DNA from: JAPOXR01 sp965221935
Lineage (GTDB): Bacteria; Pseudomonadota; Alphaproteobacteria; Rhodobacterales; Rhodobacteraceae
Direction of reading: 5' to 3'
DNA length: 64,000 nucleotides
Assembly: GCA_965221935.1 (NCBI GenBank)
Contig: CBDCSZ010000035.1
Location: 1 to 64,000, forward strand
Made by a program: the position numbers and the translations under genes. The notes under the pieces are model-generated. The model saw only the letters and a list, made by a program, of their open reading frames with translations, searched no databases and was not told the DNA's origin. Position 1 is the stretch's first letter, and the number at the start of each line of letters is the position of its first letter. Positions 62,451 through 64,000 of the stretch are shown here, in pieces.

Positions 62451-64000
62451 TCAATTGCCCTCGTCAAAATACCACTGGTTTGCCCGCCACGGATAGTTCA
62501 CTGACGGTGCGCCATACACCGAGAAGGCCTTGAAATTCTTCAAGGCGTTGCGGTGGTAGATCGGGCCCGGCGACACGACCGTGCCGATAAAGAGCAGGTT
62601 GGAGACCATGTTTTCCACCAGGCGGCCGGCCGCCGCTTCGAATTCCTCGGATCCAACCGCAGCTGTATGTAACGTGTCGATGTCATTGATCATGTCATAA
62701 ACATAGTCAGGAGGTTCGATTCCGGCGGTTCCGTCTGATTCAATCCATTCAGCCCATTTCAACCCGGTCCGAATATTCCAGTAGCTCCCGAACGGCGGCA
62801 CCCACTGATCGTTGGAGCCGAGGTGACCCAGGAGCATCCCGCCCTTTGGCCACACCATGAAGTCGAGCAGGCCGGCCGTTTGTGCCGAACGGTATTCGTC
62901 CGTGAGGACTTCCTTAACGGTCGTGTTAACGCCCACCTCCGACAAGTTCAGGCTGATGAGCTCTACAAGCTGCGCCGGCAATTCCTGCGTGGTGAACTGC
63001 ATGTTGAGGACAAATGTGTCGCCATTCGGAAGATCGCGGAATCCGTCGCCGTCCGCGTCGACCATGCCGACTTCATCAAGCAGCGCGGCGGCCCGGTCCG
63101 GATCATACTCGGCATAATGGGACTTCCACTTTTCGTCGATAAAGTCCGGCAACGGACTATTCCCGGTATACTGGCTCGGTTTGCCCAGCCCAAAATACGC
63201 CGTTTCGTTTATCGCATCCCGATCGATCGCAATTGACACGGCCTGTCGAAAACGCAGGTCTCCAAAAACCTTGCGCTTTTCCAGGTCGTCCGACGTCACG
63301 TTGAAGGCAATTACCAGGTTACTAGAAGCCGGAGCCAAGTCGAGCTGGTAGTCGCCGGCTTCCCGGTTCTCGAGGAGCAGCGGCGCATTTGGCAAGGTCA
63401 ATCCCTGCATCTTGTAATCGGCCTCACCGTTGATCAGCCTGAGAATGCGGACCTCGGTGTTCGGGACATAGGTCTCGTCCTGTTCGTTGATGTAGGGCAG
63501 CTGATTGCCCGCCGTGTCCACCATGTGGAAATATGGGTTCGCCACCAGATGACGCCCTTCGACTGTTTCCGAGACGATGATATGGGATTCGAGCGTCGGA
63601 AATACGTCCGCAGGGAGGTTCGCGACCCTGTCGGATTCGCTGAGCAGCGCCGACGGCGTGTCGGTATAGTCCGAATTCCCCCAATAGGCCTTGATCACCT
63701 CGAGACCGTTCTCAAAGCCGGCTTCCTGGGCGAGCTTGTCCGCGTCAGGGTTGATGTCCGGGTGGTAGCGGCCGAGGAACTGCTTCGGCTGGAAGGCCTG
63801 CGCCCACGTCGTCGCAAAGTGCACCAAGAGACCCGGCTTCGGGGCCGGCAGATTGAAGCTGACCGTCTGCGGGTCGATCACATCCACGGTCATGCGCTCA
63901 CCCGCGACCAGCGTGTAGGCAGTGGGTTTCAGAATGACTTTTGAATCGAGCGCTAGGTTGTCATACCAGAACTTTACATCATCAGCCGTGAAAGGTGCGC
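62451..64000 (-). CDS. Peptide/nickel-type ABC transporter substrate-binding protein, 5' end outside window
   Basis: The C-terminal 516 residues of a family 5 extracellular binding protein; the frame is open to the window end (FTADDVKFWYDNLALDSKVI before MTVDVIDPQTVSFNLPAPKP). DVKFWYD and KTLRFR-like LRFRQAVSIAIDRDAINETA are usual for the family, and AALLDEVGMVDADGDGFRDL is its typical lobe motif. It would deliver oligopeptides or similar solutes to an Opp/Dpp-type permease. The signal peptide is not in view. The last residues are WRANQWYFDEGN. Confidence 0.9.
   Translation of the reverse strand, partial: APFTADDVKFWYDNLALDSKVILKPTAYTLVAGERMTVDVIDPQTVSFNLPAPKPGLLVHFATTWAQAFQPKQFLGRYHPDINPDADKLAQEAGFENGLEVIKAYWGNSDYTDTPSALLSESDRVANLPADVFPTLESHIIVSETVEGRHLVANPYFHMVDTAGNQLPYINEQDETYVPNTEVRILRLINGEADYKMQGLTLPNAPLLLENREAGDYQLDLAPASSNLVIAFNVTSDDLEKRKVFGDLRFRQAVSIAIDRDAINETAYFGLGKPSQYTGNSPLPDFIDEKWKSHYAEYDPDRAAALLDEVGMVDADGDGFRDLPNGDTFVLNMQFTTQELPAQLVELISLNLSEVGVNTTVKEVLTDEYRSAQTAGLLDFMVWPKGGMLLGHLGSNDQWVPPFGSYWNIRTGLKWAEWIESDGTAGIEPPDYVYDMINDIDTLHTAAVGSEEFEAAAGRLVENMVSNLLFIGTVVSPGPIYHRNALKNFKAFSVYGAPSVNYPWRANQWYFDEGN

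Overview
The window looks like the chromosome of a GC-rich alphaproteobacterium. The best clues are the order glyQ – DUF6446-type gene – glyS – pyruvate phosphate dikinase, the dac-tmk-holB-tatD-MBL gene train, yqeY next to carA, and an aa3-type ctaD; together these resemble Rhodobacterales, but the lineage is inferred from gene content only. The genome is under heavy attack by insertion sequences: at least eight IS families are present and many copies are frameshifted or nested in each other.

Positions 1-586 hold the tail of an oligopeptide ABC transporter ATPase with a frameshift. From about 800 to 23,930 there is an almost unbroken block of mobile DNA that ends at a tRNA-Ser(UGA). In order it holds: an IS5 remnant; an IS4-type transposase fused to a DruA (DUF4338) domain; an IS1111-group element; an ISAs1-type transposase also fused to DruA; an IS110 element; an integrase-core (IS481-like) gene split by a second IS110-type element; a serine recombinase remnant; a rearranged IS66 unit that contains an intact serine-recombinase element and a Dam-like methylase coupled to tnpC; a third copy (truncated) of an IS seen intact elsewhere in the window; a GNAT acetyltransferase; and an IS1595 element, bounded by 12-bp inverted ends and a near-perfect 8-bp target duplication, that carries a four-gene unit (DUF6431 zinc protein, Mu/IS481-like DDE transposase, ExeA/TniB-like AAA ATPase, Toprim/primase-like protein).

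From 24,177 the core genome resumes: dac-tmk-holB-tatD-MBL hydrolase-AEC transporter (24.2-29.6 kb, translationally coupled); a polyamine-type ABC importer on the minus strand (29.7-36.5 kb) whose ATPase gene is separated from the rest by a decayed ISKra4 element; tRNA-Leu(GAG); lipB; ctaD; yqeY; an intact IS with 9-bp duplications; carA; ilvC; a UbiH-type hydroxylase; glmM; a SleB-like hydrolase; ppdK-like; glyS; DUF6446; glyQ; a peptidoglycan-binding pseudo-protease; and an SDR oxidoreductase. The last 7 kb hold a parS-like palindrome, an intact IS1634-type element, 1.1 kb of decayed DNA, a second intact copy of the 9-bp-duplication IS, and the C-terminal part of an oligopeptide-binding protein that runs off the window.

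The most unusual material is the four-gene DUF6431/DDE/AAA/Toprim unit inside IS1595 ends, the two independent DruA-transposase fusions within 4.2 kb, and the methylase overlapping an IS66 tnpC. Function calls rest on recognisable motifs; no database search was possible.
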